DNA of 64,000 nucleotides from Clavibacter phaseoli (lineage in GTDB: Bacteria > Actinomycetota > Actinomycetes > Actinomycetales > Microbacteriaceae). A program made the position numbers and the translations under genes. Of the stretch, positions 16,647-26,032 are shown piece after piece. The notes below the pieces were generated by a model that was not told the origin of the DNA, made no database searches, and was given only the letters and a program-made list of their open reading frames with translations. How positions within the stretch are numbered: position 1 is the first letter of the stretch; each line of letters starts with the position of its first letter. Location of the stretch: NCBI RefSeq assembly GCF_021922925.1, contig NZ_CP040786.1, positions 1,798,001-1,862,000 on the forward strand, in the 5' to 3' direction.

Positions 16647-18184
16647 GCGGTGCGCCCTCCGGCGGTCGTGGTGGTGGGGACGGAAGCGGGGACCTCGCCG
16701 GCCATCATCAGGCCGAGCACGTCCCGCGGGGTGTCGCCCGGGACGATGCCGACGATGCCGCCGCGGTACATCACGGCGATGCGGTCGGCGAGCGCCGCGA
16801 CCTCGTCGAGCTCGGTGGAGACGACGATGACGGGCAGGCCGCGGTCGCGCGTCTCGACGACGCGCGTGTGCACGAACTCGATGGAGCCGACGTCGAGGCC
16901 GCGCGTGGGCTGCGCCGCGACGAACAGGCGGAGGTCGCGGCTGAGCTCGCGCGCGAGCACGACCTTCTGCGCGTTGCCGCCGGAAAGGCGGCCGACGTGC
17001 GTGTCGATGCCCTGCGTGCGGATGTCGAACTCGCGCACGCGGTCGCGCGCGAACTCGTCGAGGTAGCCGAGCTTGAGGGATCCGGCGACGACGAACGGCG
17101 GGCTGTCGGAGCGGTCGAGCATGAGGTTCTCGGCGATGGTGAACTCGGCGACGAGCCCGTCCTCGTTGCGGTCCTCGGGCACGAAGCCGACGCCCGCGTC
17201 GAGCACGCGGCGGACGGAGCGGCCGGTGAGGCGCGTGCCGTCGAGGTCGATGGTGCCGGACACGCGCGGCTGGAGCCCGAGGATCGCCTCGGTGAGCTCG
17301 GTCTGGCCGTTGCCCTGCACGCCCGCGATGGCGAGGATCTCCCCCGCGTGCACCTCGAAGCTCACGCCGTCGACCACGACCTGGCCCGCGGCGTCGATCA
17401 CCGTGAGGTCGCGCACCACGAGCGCGGCGTCGCCGGGCGTGGCCGGCTCCTTCGCGACGGTGAGCGAGACGCTCCGTCCGACCATGAGGGACGCGAGCTC
17501 GGCGTTGCTGGCGGTGGGCTCGGCCTCGCCGACGACCTTGCCGAGCCGGATCACGGTGATGCGGTCCGCGACCTCGCGCACCTCGCGCAGCTTGTGGGTG
17601 ATGAAGACGATGCCCGTGCCGGCGTCCCGGAGCTGCTTCATGATGACCATGAGCTCGTCGGTCTCCTGCGGCGTGAGCACGGCCGTCGGCTCGTCGAACA
17701 CGAGCACCTCGGCGTCGCGCGACAGGGCCTTGATGATCTCGACGCGCTGCTGGACGCCGACGGGCAGGTCGGCGACGAGCGCGTCCGGGTCGACGTCGAA
17801 GCCGAAGCGGGCGGAGATCTCGCGCACCTTCGCGCGGGCGCCTGCCAGGTCGAGCCGGCCGCCGAGCTTCGTCTCCTCGTGCCCGAGCATGACGTTCTCC
17901 GCGACGGTGAAGACGGGGATGAGCATGAAGTGCTGGTGCACCATGCCGATGCCGGCCGCCATGGCGTCGCCGGGTCCGGCGAAGCGCGCGACCCGGTCGT
18001 CGAGGAGGATCTCGCCCTCCTCCGCCTGGTACAGGCCGTAGAGGACGTTCATCAGCGTCGACTTGCCGGCGCCGTTCTCGCCCAGGAGGCAGTGGATCTC
18101 CCCCGGCTGGACCACGAGGTCGATGTGGTCGTTGGCGACGAGGGCGCCGAAGCGCTTGGTGATGCCCCGCAGTTCGAGCTTCAT
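16643..18184 (-). CDS. Nucleoside ABC transporter ATP-binding protein (double ATPase)
   Basis: 513 residues with two fused ABC domains, as in RbsA/NupO-type transporters. Domain 1: Walker A GENGAGKST (about 34-42), signature LPVGVQQRVEI, Walker B VLVFDEPTAVL. Domain 2: degenerate Walker A GVQGNGQTE, signature LSGGNAQKVVLARE, and a second Walker B-like segment lacking the usual Glu (FVAAQPTRGLDVG). This asymmetry is normal for the family. Start ATG 18184 (MKLELRGITKRFGA) is preferred over an in-frame GTG at 18217 because family similarity begins here. It lies 81 bp after the BMP lipoprotein gene, in one operon with both permeases, cdd and deoA. Confidence 0.92.
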   Translation of the reverse strand: MKLELRGITKRFGALVANDHIDLVVQPGEIHCLLGENGAGKSTLMNVLYGLYQAEEGEILLDDRVARFAGPGDAMAAGIGMVHQHFMLIPVFTVAENVMLGHEETKLGGRLDLAGARAKVREISARFGFDVDPDALVADLPVGVQQRVEIIKALSRDAEVLVFDEPTAVLTPQETDELMVIMKQLRDAGTGIVFITHKLREVREVADRITVIRLGKVVGEAEPTASNAELASLMVGRSVSLTVAKEPATPGDAALVVRDLTVIDAAGQVVVDGVSFEVHAGEILAIAGVQGNGQTELTEAILGLQPRVSGTIDLDGTRLTGRSVRRVLDAGVGFVPEDRNEDGLVAEFTIAENLMLDRSDSPPFVVAGSLKLGYLDEFARDRVREFDIRTQGIDTHVGRLSGGNAQKVVLARELSRDLRLFVAAQPTRGLDVGSIEFVHTRVVETRDRGLPVIVVSTELDEVAALADRIAVMYRGGIVGIVPGDTPRDVLGLMMAGEVPASVPTTTTAGGRTA

Positions 18185-18265
18185 CGGATCAATCCGTTCG
18201 GTGGGTCGGGTGGACACGCGGCGGGGGGACCGGCGCCTGCCGATCCCCCCGCGGTGCGTTCGATG

Positions 18266-19360
18266 CTACTTCGTCAGCGACGACGGCGACTCGACCGCGA
18301 TCGAGCCGTCGATGATGCCGGCCTTGATCGTCTCGAGCTCGCCCGCGAGGTCCGAGGGGACCTCCGACTCGTAGTCGTGGAACGGGGCGATGTCCACGCC
18401 GCCGTTCTCGAGCGTGCCCACGTAGGGCGTCGCGTCGAACTGGTCGTCCGCCGCCGTCTTCACGACGTCCTCGACGCCCGCGTCGATGCCCTTGAGCACA
18501 GAGGTGAGGAAGAGGTCCTTGAGGTCGGGCGCGGTCTCGTACGCGTCGGAGTCGACGCCCACCATGACGACCTTCTTGTCGCTGGAGTCGCGGATGGCCT
18601 CGCCGGCGCTGAGGAAGATCGGGCCGCCGACGGGCATGATGACGTCCGCGCCCTGGTCGATGAGGGTCTGCGCGGCGGTCTTGGCCGTCTGGTTGGCGAC
18701 GAACTCGCCCGTGAACGACCCGCTCTGGCTCGCGACGTCCCAGCCGATGGCCTTGACGTCCTTGCCCTTCTGCTCGTTGTAGTAGTTCACGCCGTCCACG
18801 AAGCCGTCCATGAAGATCGTGACGGTCGGGATCTGCAGGCCGCCGAAGGTGCCGACGGTGCCGGTCTTCGAGTAGGCCGCGGCGGAGTAGCCCGCGAGGA
18901 ACGCGGCCTCGCTGGTGTTGAAGGTGATGGGCTTGACGTTCGGGGCGTCGATCGAGGCGTCGTCGATGATCGCGTACTCGATGTCGGTGTTGGCGGCCGC
19001 CGCCTCCTTGGTGGCGTCCGCCAGCAGGAAGCCGACGGTGACGATGAGTCCGCAGCCCTGGTCGGCGAGGTTGGTGAGGTTCGGCGCGAAGTCGGTCTCC
19101 GCGGCGGACTCGACGGGCTTGGCCGCCGGGAGGCCGAGGTCGTCGACGGCCTTGGTGAGGCCCTCGTAGCCGAGCTGGTTGAACGACTTGTCGTCGAAGC
19201 CGCCGGAGTCGGAGACCATGCAGGTGAGCAGGTCGCTCTTCGCGGCGCCGCCGGCGCCTCCCGCGGTCGACTCGGGGGCGGCGCCGCAGCCCGCGAGGAT
19301 CGCGGTGATGCCGACGGCGGCGAGACCGCCCAGGGCGGCCTTTCGGGTGGTGATGGTCAC
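18266..19360 (-). CDS. BMP-family nucleoside-binding lipoprotein (operon copy)
   Basis: 364 residues from GTG 19360. The signal peptide ends in the lipobox ILAGC, so the mature protein is anchored at Cys25 on the outer face of the membrane. The BMP/PnrA-like fold is shown by VSDSGGFDDKSFNQLGYEGL near residue 50 and by GTFGGLQIPTVTIFMDGFVDGVNYYN. Such proteins bind purine and pyrimidine nucleosides and deliver them to the transporter encoded immediately downstream. Shine-Dalgarno TGGAGG lies just upstream. A TAACAT -10 candidate (19406-19411, minus strand) and a 7-bp hairpin in the leader (19378-19394) suggest its own promoter. It is paralogous to the next gene upstream. Confidence 0.92.
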   Translation of the reverse strand: MTITTRKAALGGLAAVGITAILAGCGAAPESTAGGAGGAAKSDLLTCMVSDSGGFDDKSFNQLGYEGLTKAVDDLGLPAAKPVESAAETDFAPNLTNLADQGCGLIVTVGFLLADATKEAAAANTDIEYAIIDDASIDAPNVKPITFNTSEAAFLAGYSAAAYSKTGTVGTFGGLQIPTVTIFMDGFVDGVNYYNEQKGKDVKAIGWDVASQSGSFTGEFVANQTAKTAAQTLIDQGADVIMPVGGPIFLSAGEAIRDSSDKKVVMVGVDSDAYETAPDLKDLFLTSVLKGIDAGVEDVVKTAADDQFDATPYVGTLENGGVDIAPFHDYESEVPSDLAGELETIKAGIIDGSIAVESPSSLTK

Positions 19361-19377
19361 TGTGGCCTCCAGATGCA

Positions 19378-19394
19378 GCCCGGGTCCCCCGGGC
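19378..19394 (-). promoter_or_regulatory. Leader hairpin and promoter region of the BMP operon
   Basis: GCCCGGG pairs with CCCGGGC across a 3-nt loop (7-bp stem). It lies between a TAACAT -10 candidate (19406-19411, minus strand) and the Shine-Dalgarno sequence of the binding-protein gene. No good -35 is visible. Confidence 0.4.
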
Positions 19395-19510
19395 GATGTG
19401 CGTTCATGTTACCCATGCGCGGGAATGCCTCCCGTGCCCGGATCGGGCCTCCGGGCGCAATCGTTGCCGATCCGCGACGACCCCGAAACACCGCGGCAAC
19501 ACGGGCCCTG

Positions 19511-20584
19511 CTAGGGCGTCGAGACCGACTTCACCTGCACCTCGCCGGAGACGATCCGGGCCTTCAGCGCGTCGAGCTCGGACTGCAGCTCGGGCGACAC
19601 CGAGGCGGCGAGGTCGTGGTACTCCGCGAGGCCCACGCCGCCGTTCGCGAGCGTGCCCACGTAGGGCTCCGACGAGAAGGACCCCTTCTGGTCGTCGGCC
19701 ACGATGTCGACCACGGCCTGGCCGGTGTCCTTGAGCACGCTCGTGAGCAGGAGCGGGCGGTACTCGGCCGGGAGCGTGTCGTAGCCGTCGTTGTCGACCC
19801 AGATGAGCTTGCCGCTGCCGTGCGCGAGGATCGCGGACGCCGCGCCCTCCCCCACCTGCCCGGCCACGGGCATGATCACGTCGGCGCCCTGGTCGAGCAG
19901 GTTCTGCGTGGTGGTCTGGCCCTTCGACACGTCCTCGAAGTCGCCGGTGAAGGCGCCGTCCTGCGCCGCGGCGTCCCAGCCGAGCGCGACGACGCTCGTG
20001 CCGTGCGCCTGGTTGTACGCGGCCACGCCGTCGACGAAGCCGTCCATGAAGAGGGTGACGGGCGGCTGGTTGCCGCCGCCGAAGGTGCCGACCTTGCCCG
20101 TCTGGCTCACGCCCGCCGCGAGGTAGCCCGCGAGGTAGGAGGCCTGCGCCGTGTCGAAGACGAGCGGCTTGACGTTGGGGGCGTCGACGACCTCGTCGAC
20201 GATGGAGAAGTGCACGTCGGGGTTCTCCGCGGCGGCCGCCGACGTCGCGTCCGCCAGCTCGTAGCCGACGGTGAGGATGAAGCCGCAGCCCGTGCCGACC
20301 GCCTGCTCGACGTTCGGCGCGAGGTCGGTCTCCGACGTGGAGACGAGGACGTCGGCCTGGATCCCCAGCTCCTGCTCCGCGCGCTGCAGCCCCTCCCAGC
20401 TCGACTGGTTGAAGGAGCGGTCCTGCAGGCCGCCGGAGTTGGTGACCATGCGGGCGCAGTAGTCGCTCGCGGCAGCCGTCGAGGCGCCGGGCTCGGGGGC
20501 CGCTCCGCACCCGGCGAGGGCCGCGGCGGAGAGGAGGGCGATGGGCAGGATGGCGGCGCGGACGACGCGGCGGGTGCGGGGCAT
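19511..20584 (-). CDS. BMP-family nucleoside-binding lipoprotein (second copy)
   Basis: 357 residues. The signal peptide ends in the lipobox AALAGC. The mature protein aligns along its length with the downstream paralogue: VTNSGGLQDRSFNQSSWEGL, SETDLAPNV, VDAPNVKPLVFDT, GTFGGGNQPPVTLFMDGFVDGV, GADVIMPV, PYVGTLANGGV. Binds nucleosides or a related ligand. Differences in the binding region (for example VDNDGYDTL versus VGVDSDAYET) suggest a different ligand range for one shared permease. ATG 20584 has TAGATT 6 nt upstream within the spacer of a CCCCGG-N7-CCGGGG inverted repeat, so it has its own, probably regulated and leaderless, promoter. 150 bp separate it from the other copy. Confidence 0.9.
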   Translation of the reverse strand: MPRTRRVVRAAILPIALLSAAALAGCGAAPEPGASTAAASDYCARMVTNSGGLQDRSFNQSSWEGLQRAEQELGIQADVLVSTSETDLAPNVEQAVGTGCGFILTVGYELADATSAAAAENPDVHFSIVDEVVDAPNVKPLVFDTAQASYLAGYLAAGVSQTGKVGTFGGGNQPPVTLFMDGFVDGVAAYNQAHGTSVVALGWDAAAQDGAFTGDFEDVSKGQTTTQNLLDQGADVIMPVAGQVGEGAASAILAHGSGKLIWVDNDGYDTLPAEYRPLLLTSVLKDTGQAVVDIVADDQKGSFSSEPYVGTLANGGVGLAEYHDLAASVSPELQSELDALKARIVSGEVQVKSVSTP

Positions 20585-20603
20585 CCCCGGAATCTAACCG
20601 GGG
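20585..20603 (-). promoter_or_regulatory. Leaderless promoter inside an inverted repeat
   Basis: TAGATT (20591-20596, minus strand) is 6 nt before ATG 20584 and is enclosed by CCCCGG (20585-20590) and CCGGGG (20598-20603). A repressor bound to this repeat would block the -10 box. Confidence 0.5.
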
Positions 20604-20658
20604 CGCTCCCGGCCCCCTCCGGCCGCGGAGAGCCCGCGGGGGGTTCGTTACCCCTTCG

Positions 20659-21780
20659 TTACAGGACGTCCGTCCCGCCGCTGAGCTTGAGCGCGTCCAC
20701 GACGCTCTTGACGCGCTGCGCGTTCTCCTTCGTCGTCACGAGCAGGGCGTCGGGCGTATCCACCACGACGATGTCGCGCACGCCGATGAGGCTGATCACG
20801 CGCTTGCTGTTGGCCACCACGATGCCGCTCGACGCGTCCGACAGCACGCGCGCGTCCTCGCCGAGGATCACGAGGTCGGACTTGCGACCGCTCGAGTGCA
20901 TCTTGGCGACGGAGGCGAAGTCGCCCACGTCGTCCCAGGTGAAGCTGCCGGGGATCACGGCGAGCGCACCGCGGGCGGCGGCCGGCTCGGCGACGGCGTA
21001 GTCGATGGCGATCTTCTTGAGGTTGGGCCACACCCGGTCGACGACGAGGCCGCGGTCGGCGGTGTCCCACGCCTCGGCGAGCTCGAGCACGCCCTTCAGC
21101 AGCTCGGGCTCGGTGCGGCCGAGCTCCTCGAGCAGGCGGTCGGCACGCGCGATGAACATGCCCGCGTTCCAGAGGTGGGTGCCGCCCTTGAGGTAGCCCC
21201 GGGCGACGCCGATGCTCGGCTTCTCCACGAACGACGCCACCTCGAGGGCGTGCGGGGCGTCCGGGATGCTGAGCGCCTTGCCGGTGTGGATGTAGCCGAA
21301 GCCGGTCGCGGGCTCCGTGGGCGTGATGCCGATCGTGGTGATGTAGCCGGCGTCGGCCGCGATGACGGCCTCGCGCACGGTGTCGCGGAAGCGGTCGGGA
21401 TCGGCGATGACGTGGTCGGCCGCGAAGGAGCCGATGATGACGCCCGGCTCGCGGCGCTCGAGGATGGCCGCGGCGAGCGCGATGGCGGCGGTGCTGTCGC
21501 GCCCCTCGCTCTCGAGGACCACGTTCGGGTCGGTGAGCTCGGGCAGCTGCGCCTCGACGGCGGCGCGGTGGGCGCGGCCGGTGACGACCATAATGCGGTC
21601 CTCGCCGGAGAGGGGCGCGAGGCGCTCCCACGTGTCCCGGAGGAGCGTGCGGCCGGACCCGGTCAGGTCGTGCAGGAACTTCGGCGCGTCGGCACGCGAG
21701 AGGGGCCAGAGCCTCGAGCCCACTCCCCCCGCGGGGATCACGCTGTAGAAACGGGAGATCGCGCTCGTCTGCTCGGCCAT
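20659..21780 (-). CDS. manC: Mannose-1-phosphate guanylyltransferase
   Basis: 373 residues. It makes GDP-mannose from mannose 1-phosphate and GTP, the donor for cell-envelope mannosylation. The nucleotidyltransferase signature VIPAGGVGSRLWPLSRADAPKF lies at 14-35. Further landmarks are FAADHVI (metal Asp), GYIHTGKAL, VASFVEKP, LWNAGMFI and SFTWDDVGDF. The length corresponds to the single-domain form without a phosphomannose isomerase tail. ATG 21780 has TAGGGT 6 nt upstream (leaderless). It is divergent from a GDP-mannose-type glycosyltransferase with only 117 bp between the two starts, which suggests shared control and a shared pathway. Confidence 0.94.
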   Translation of the reverse strand: MAEQTSAISRFYSVIPAGGVGSRLWPLSRADAPKFLHDLTGSGRTLLRDTWERLAPLSGEDRIMVVTGRAHRAAVEAQLPELTDPNVVLESEGRDSTAAIALAAAILERREPGVIIGSFAADHVIADPDRFRDTVREAVIAADAGYITTIGITPTEPATGFGYIHTGKALSIPDAPHALEVASFVEKPSIGVARGYLKGGTHLWNAGMFIARADRLLEELGRTEPELLKGVLELAEAWDTADRGLVVDRVWPNLKKIAIDYAVAEPAAARGALAVIPGSFTWDDVGDFASVAKMHSSGRKSDLVILGEDARVLSDASSGIVVANSKRVISLIGVRDIVVVDTPDALLVTTKENAQRVKSVVDALKLSGGTDVL

Positions 21781-21786
21781 GCGTCC

Positions 21787-21792
21787 ACCCTA
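21787..21792 (-). promoter_or_regulatory. Candidate -10 box of manC (leaderless)
   Basis: TAGGGT on the minus strand is exactly 6 nt from ATG 21780. Confidence 0.55.
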
Positions 21793-21884
21793 TCGGCAGC
21801 CTGGGAGGCGTCCGGATGCGCCGAGTTCACGCGTCCGCAACGGGCCGTTCACGGCGCCGCGGCGACGCCGTCGGCGCCCGTGCC

Positions 21885-21890
21885 TAGCGT
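21885..21890 (+). promoter_or_regulatory. Candidate -10 box of the glycosyltransferase gene
   Basis: TAGCGT ends 7 nt before ATG 21898, with no Shine-Dalgarno sequence. It forms a divergent promoter pair with the manC box about 100 bp away. Confidence 0.5.
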
Positions 21891-21897
21891 CGGGGGC

Positions 21898-23073
21898 ATG
21901 CGCGTAGCCGTCGTCAGCGAGAGCTTCCTCCCCACCGTCAACGGCGTCACCACGAGCGTCTGCCGGGTGCTCGAGCACCTGCGCGATCGCGGGCACCAGG
22001 CCATCGTGATCGCCCCGGACGCCGGCGCCCCGTCCGAGTTCGCCGGCTTCCCCGTCCACGGCGTGCCCGCCATCGCCTACCGCCAGTTCCCGGTCGGGAT
22101 CCCCAGCCCCCAGGTGCTGCGGCTGCTGACCGACTTCGCGCCGGACGTGCTGCACGCCGCGTCCCCCCTGTTCCTGGGCGCGCAGGCGATCGCGGCGGCG
22201 ACGCGCATCGACGCGCCGTCCGTCGCCGTGTTCCAGACCGACGTGGCCGGCTACGCGCGCCGGAACCGGCTGGCCGCGACCGCGCCGTACGTGTGGCGGC
22301 TCGTGCGCTGGATCCACCAGGGAGCCGACCTGACCCTCGCGCCCTCGAGCGCCGCGGCGGCGGACCTGGCGGCCGCGGGCGTCGAGCGCGTCGCCCGGTG
22401 GGGCCGCGGGGTCGACCTCGACCGCTACCACCCTCGCAACCGCGCCATGGAGGACGCGGTCGCGCTCCGGCACCGCGTCGCGCCGGGCGGCGAGACGGTC
22501 GTCGGCTACGTGGGCCGCATCGCCCCCGAGAAGCAGCTCGAGCGCCTCCAGGCCCTGCGCGGGATCCGCGGCGTGCGCTTCCTCATCGCGGGAGACGGCC
22601 CGAGCCAGGCGTCCGCCCGACGCGCCCTCGTGGGCATGCCCGTGACGTGGCTCGGCCGCGTCGGCGGCCGTGAGCTCGCCGCCGCGTACGCCGCCATGGA
22701 CGTGTTCGTGCACACCGGGACCGAGGAGACGTTCGGCCAGACGGTGCAGGAGGCGCACGCGTCCGGCCTCCCGGTCGTCGCGCCGCACGCCGGCGGCCCC
22801 ATCGACCTCGTCGACCACGGCACGGACGGGTTCCTCTTCGACCCCGCGTCGCCGCGGGACGCGCACATGCGGCGGCTCGTCGACGAGCTCGTCGCGAGCG
22901 AGCCGATGCGCCTGCGGATGGGAGAGGCCGGCCGCCGCGCGGTCCTCGGCCGCTCGTGGGCCACCATCGGCGACGAGCTCATCGGGCACTACGGCCACGC
23001 CGTCTCGGCCCGCCGCTCGGCACTGCAGGCGACCGACGCCGCGGGCGCCGGGCCCGTCCCCGTCATCGCCTGA
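21898..23073 (+). CDS. GT4-type glycosyltransferase, probable GDP-mannose-dependent mannosyltransferase
   Basis: 391 residues, GT-B fold, family 1/4 style. N-domain: SESFLPTVNGVTTSVCRVLEHLRDRGH, typical of MgtA/PimB-like actinobacterial mannosyltransferases. C-domain: GYVGRIAPEKQLERL, FLIAGDGPS, VTWLGRVGG and ETFGQTVQEAHASGLPVVAPHAGG, the EX7E nucleotide-sugar motif. Probably transfers mannose to a (phospho)glycolipid on the cytoplasmic side of the membrane; no membrane segments are visible. Its divergence from manC, which makes GDP-mannose, supports the donor assignment. The acceptor is unknown. The ATG is at leaderless spacing from TAGCGT. Confidence 0.88.
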   Translation: MRVAVVSESFLPTVNGVTTSVCRVLEHLRDRGHQAIVIAPDAGAPSEFAGFPVHGVPAIAYRQFPVGIPSPQVLRLLTDFAPDVLHAASPLFLGAQAIAAATRIDAPSVAVFQTDVAGYARRNRLAATAPYVWRLVRWIHQGADLTLAPSSAAAADLAAAGVERVARWGRGVDLDRYHPRNRAMEDAVALRHRVAPGGETVVGYVGRIAPEKQLERLQALRGIRGVRFLIAGDGPSQASARRALVGMPVTWLGRVGGRELAAAYAAMDVFVHTGTEETFGQTVQEAHASGLPVVAPHAGGPIDLVDHGTDGFLFDPASPRDAHMRRLVDELVASEPMRLRMGEAGRRAVLGRSWATIGDELIGHYGHAVSARRSALQATDAAGAGPVPVIA

Positions 23074-23100
23074 TCCGAAGTCTCCGGCGGGCGTCGCCGC

Positions 23101-23145
23101 TTAGGGTGCCCTAACGGGTGGCCGCGCGGACCCGGGCCGTAGACT
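23101..23145 (+). promoter_or_regulatory. sdh promoter with TTAGGG-TG-CCCTAA palindrome
   Basis: The -10 candidate TAGACT is at 23140-23145 with no recognisable -35. Immediately upstream lies TTAGGGTGCCCTAA (23101-23114), two 6-bp arms around TG. It shares the TTAGG...CCTAA core with actinobacterial iron-regulator (DtxR/IdeR) boxes but diverges in the outer 3' half. Its position upstream of a -35-less promoter suits an activator. The leader to GTG 23217 is about 65 nt. Confidence 0.45.
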
Positions 23146-23216
23146 CGACGGCGACGCGCAATGTCGGCGCGAAGGCGCTCCGCCCACGGGGCACCAGCAT
23201 CAGGGAGGGTCGTTCC

Positions 23217-23651
23217 GTGTCCATCAAGACGGCAGGAACCCGCGAACCGCACACGTCGCGCGCACCGAAGGTCCCCGCGGGGACGCTGTACCGGGGCCGC
23301 GAGGGCATGTGGTCATGGGTGCTGCACCGCATCACCGGCGTGTCCATCTTCTTCTTCCTCCTGGTGCACGTGCTCGACACGAGCCTCATCCGCGTGAGCC
23401 CCGAGGCCTACAACGCGGTCATCGGCACCTACAAGAACCCCGTCATGGGCATCGGCGAGGTCGCCCTCGTCGGGGCCATCGGGTTCCACGCGCTCAACGG
23501 GCTGCGGATCATCCTCATCGACTTCTGGCGCTTCGGCGCCAAGCACCAGCGCCTCATGTTCTACGTGGTCATCGGGCTGTGGGTCGTGCTCATGGCCGGC
23601 TTCGTGCCGCGCCACCTCATCAACGTGTTCAGCGAAGCGGGATGGATCTGA
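23217..23651 (+). CDS. sdhC: Succinate dehydrogenase cytochrome b subunit
   Basis: 144 residues from GTG 23217, chosen because AGGGAGGG (23202-23209) is an excellent Shine-Dalgarno sequence and similarity begins here. It anchors complex II in the membrane and helps bind heme b and quinone. Landmarks: [27 protein letters not shown], with the HRITG quinone/heme motif, then [17 protein letters not shown], with the second His, and a third helix [15 protein letters not shown]. It is first in sdhCDAB. The sdhD start follows within 2 bp of the stop. Confidence 0.93.
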   Translation: MSIKTAGTREPHTSRAPKVPAGTLYRGREGMWSWVLHRITGVSIFFFLLVHVLDTSLIRVSPEAYNAVIGTYKNPVMGIGEVALVGAIGFHALNGLRIILIDFWRFGAKHQRLMFYVVIGLWVVLMAGFVPRHLINVFSEAGWI

Positions 23652-23653
23652 TC

Positions 23654-24118
23654 GTGAGCGACATCGCACAGCAGGTGAGCATCGAGCGTCCCCGCCAGCC
23701 GCGCCAGCCCCGACGCCAGGGCGGCGTCAACTGGGAGAAGTGGGGCTGGATGTACATGCGCGCCTCGGGCGTCGTGCTCGTCGTGCTCATCTTCGGCCAC
23801 CTCTACGTCAACCTCATCAACGGCGAGGGCATCAAGGCCATCGACTTCGCCTTCGTCGGCGGCAAGCTCTCCGACCCGTTCTGGAAGGTGTGGGACATCG
23901 CGCTGCTCTGGCTCGCGGTCATCCACGGCGCCAACGGGATGCGCACCCTCGTGAACGACTACGCGGCCTCTCCCCGCACCCGGACGATCCTCAAGGGCGC
24001 GCTCGTGACGTCCACGGTGGTCCTGCTCGTCCTCGGCACGCTCGTGGTCTTCACGTTCGACCCGTGCCCCGCCGGCCAGCCCGCGGACCTGCTGCCCTCC
24101 TTCTGCGGCGACCTGTAG
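23654..24118 (+). CDS. sdhD: Succinate dehydrogenase membrane anchor subunit
   Basis: 154 residues from GTG 23654 ([13 protein letters not shown]). An ATG at 23642 would add four residues and overlap sdhC by 10 bp; GTG is preferred because GGGATGGA then sits as ribosome binding site. The basic N-terminal tail is followed by [47 protein letters not shown] (heme/quinone His and NGMR motif) and [19 protein letters not shown], three helices in all. It forms the membrane domain of complex II with SdhC. The C-terminal [17 protein letters not shown] tail holds two Cys facing outside. Confidence 0.92.
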   Translation: MSDIAQQVSIERPRQPRQPRRQGGVNWEKWGWMYMRASGVVLVVLIFGHLYVNLINGEGIKAIDFAFVGGKLSDPFWKVWDIALLWLAVIHGANGMRTLVNDYAASPRTRTILKGALVTSTVVLLVLGTLVVFTFDPCPAGQPADLLPSFCGDL

Positions 24119-24150
24119 CCCGCTCCCCATCCGCCTCGAGAAAGAAGCCC

Positions 24151-25974
24151 GTGACCACTGACACCGCGACCCCCGGTTCCGAGCCCTCCGCGAGCACCAT
24201 CGTGGACGGCGTCCACTACCACCAGTTCGACATCGTGATCGTGGGTGCGGGCGGCGCCGGCATGCGCGCGGCGATCGAGGCGGGACCGCAGGCGAACACG
24301 GCCGTCATCTCGAAGCTCTACCCGACGCGCTCCCACACGGGCGCCGCGCAGGGCGGCATGGCCGCAGCCCTCGCGAACGTCGAGGAGGACAGCTGGGAGT
24401 GGCACACCTTCGACACCGTCAAGGGCGGCGACTATCTCGTCGACCAGGACGCGGCGGAGATCCTCGCGAAGGAGGCGATCGACGCGGTCATCGACCTCGA
24501 GAACATGGGCCTCCCCTTCAACCGGACGCCCGACGGCAAGATCGACCAGCGCCGCTTCGGCGGACACACGGCCGACCACGGCAAGAGCCCCGTGCGCCGG
24601 TCCTGCTACGCGGCCGACCGCACGGGCCACATGATCCTGCAGACGCTGTACCAGAACTGCGTCAAGTTCGGCATCAACTTCTACAACGAGTTCTACGTGC
24701 TCGACCTCGTCATGGCCGAGGTCGACGGGAAGCAGCAGCCCGCGGGCGTCGTGGCCCTCGAGCTCTCGACCGGCGAGATCCACGTCTTCCAGGCGAAGGC
24801 CGTGATCTTCGCGACCGGCGGCTTCGGCAAGATCTACAAGACGACCTCGAACGCGCACACGCTCACGGGCGACGGCGTCGGGATCATCTGGCGCAAGGGC
24901 CTGCCGCTCGAGGACATGGAGTTCTTCCAGTTCCACCCGACCGGCCTGGCCGGCCTCGGCATCCTCCTGTCGGAGGCGGCCCGCGGCGAGGGCGCGATCC
25001 TCCGCAACAGCGAGGGCGAGCGCTTCATGGAGCGGTACGCCCCCACCATCAAGGACCTCGCGCCGCGCGACATCGTCGCCCGGTGCATGGCCACCGAGAT
25101 CCGCGAGGGCCGCGGCGCGGGCCCGAACAAGGACTACGTCTACCTCGACATCACGCACCTCGAGCCCGCCGTCATCGACGCGAAGCTCCCCGACATCACG
25201 GAGTTCGCGCGCACGTACCTCGGCGTCGAGCCCTACACGGAGCCCGTGCCCGTGCTGCCGACCGCGCACTACGCGATGGGCGGCATCCCCACGAACATCA
25301 AGGCCGAGGTCCTCTCCGACAACACGACCGTGGTCCCGGGCCTCTACGCGGCCGGCGAGTGCGCGTGCGTGTCGGTGCACGGATCCAACCGCCTCGGCAC
25401 CAACTCGCTCCTCGACATCAACGTGTTCGGCAAGCGCGCGGGCAACTACGCCGCCGAGTACGTCAAGACGGTCGACTTCACGCCGCTGCCCGCCGACGCG
25501 GCCGACTTCGTGAAGGGCCTCGTCGAGGGCGCGCGCAACTCCAACGGCACCGAGCGGATCTCGACGCTGCGTCGCGAGCTGCAGGAGTCCATGGACCGCA
25601 ACGCCCAGGTGTTCCGCACCGAGGACACGCTGATCGAGGTCACCAAGGTGATCGCCGACCTGCGCGAGCGGTACACGAACATCCAGGTGCAGGACAAGGG
25701 CCAGCGCTTCAACACGGACCTGCTCGAGGCCATCGAGCTCGGCTTCCTGCTCGACCTCGCGGAGGTCGTCGTGTACTCGGCGATGTACCGCAAGGAGAGC
25801 CGCGGCGGCCACTTCCGCGAGGACTTCCCGAAGCGCGACGACGAGAACTACATGGTGCACACCATGGCGTACCTCACGGGCGACGCCCACAGCGCGGACG
25901 CCGGCGACCACATCAAGCTGAGCACCAAGCCCGTCGTCATCACGAACTACCAGCCGATGGAGCGGAAGTACTGA
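24151..25974 (+). CDS. sdhA: Succinate dehydrogenase flavoprotein subunit
   Basis: 607 residues from GTG 24151 behind a GAAAGAAG stretch. It oxidises succinate to fumarate with covalent FAD. The Rossmann loop is [17 protein letters not shown] (29-45). [11 protein letters not shown] contains the FAD-linked His62. [14 protein letters not shown] and the later [20 protein letters not shown] carry dicarboxylate-binding residues, and a C-terminal helical domain runs to the end. Length and motifs are complete and normal. It is third in sdhCDAB, 32 bp after sdhD. Confidence 0.97.
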   Translation: MTTDTATPGSEPSASTIVDGVHYHQFDIVIVGAGGAGMRAAIEAGPQANTAVISKLYPTRSHTGAAQGGMAAALANVEEDSWEWHTFDTVKGGDYLVDQDAAEILAKEAIDAVIDLENMGLPFNRTPDGKIDQRRFGGHTADHGKSPVRRSCYAADRTGHMILQTLYQNCVKFGINFYNEFYVLDLVMAEVDGKQQPAGVVALELSTGEIHVFQAKAVIFATGGFGKIYKTTSNAHTLTGDGVGIIWRKGLPLEDMEFFQFHPTGLAGLGILLSEAARGEGAILRNSEGERFMERYAPTIKDLAPRDIVARCMATEIREGRGAGPNKDYVYLDITHLEPAVIDAKLPDITEFARTYLGVEPYTEPVPVLPTAHYAMGGIPTNIKAEVLSDNTTVVPGLYAAGECACVSVHGSNRLGTNSLLDINVFGKRAGNYAAEYVKTVDFTPLPADAADFVKGLVEGARNSNGTERISTLRRELQESMDRNAQVFRTEDTLIEVTKVIADLRERYTNIQVQDKGQRFNTDLLEAIELGFLLDLAEVVVYSAMYRKESRGGHFREDFPKRDDENYMVHTMAYLTGDAHSADAGDHIKLSTKPVVITNYQPMERKY

Positions 25975-26032
25975 CCCCCGGGTCGGCACCGACGCCCGTC
26001 ACCGCACCACCTACGGAACAGGACCCGCACAC

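Noticed and set aside
16868..21001. A 1,377-codon plus-strand open frame
   Set aside because: It is antisense to four well-supported genes (ABC ATPase, two BMP lipoproteins, manC) and its translation is Arg/Ala/Val-rich with no domain; long antisense frames are expected at about 73% GC.
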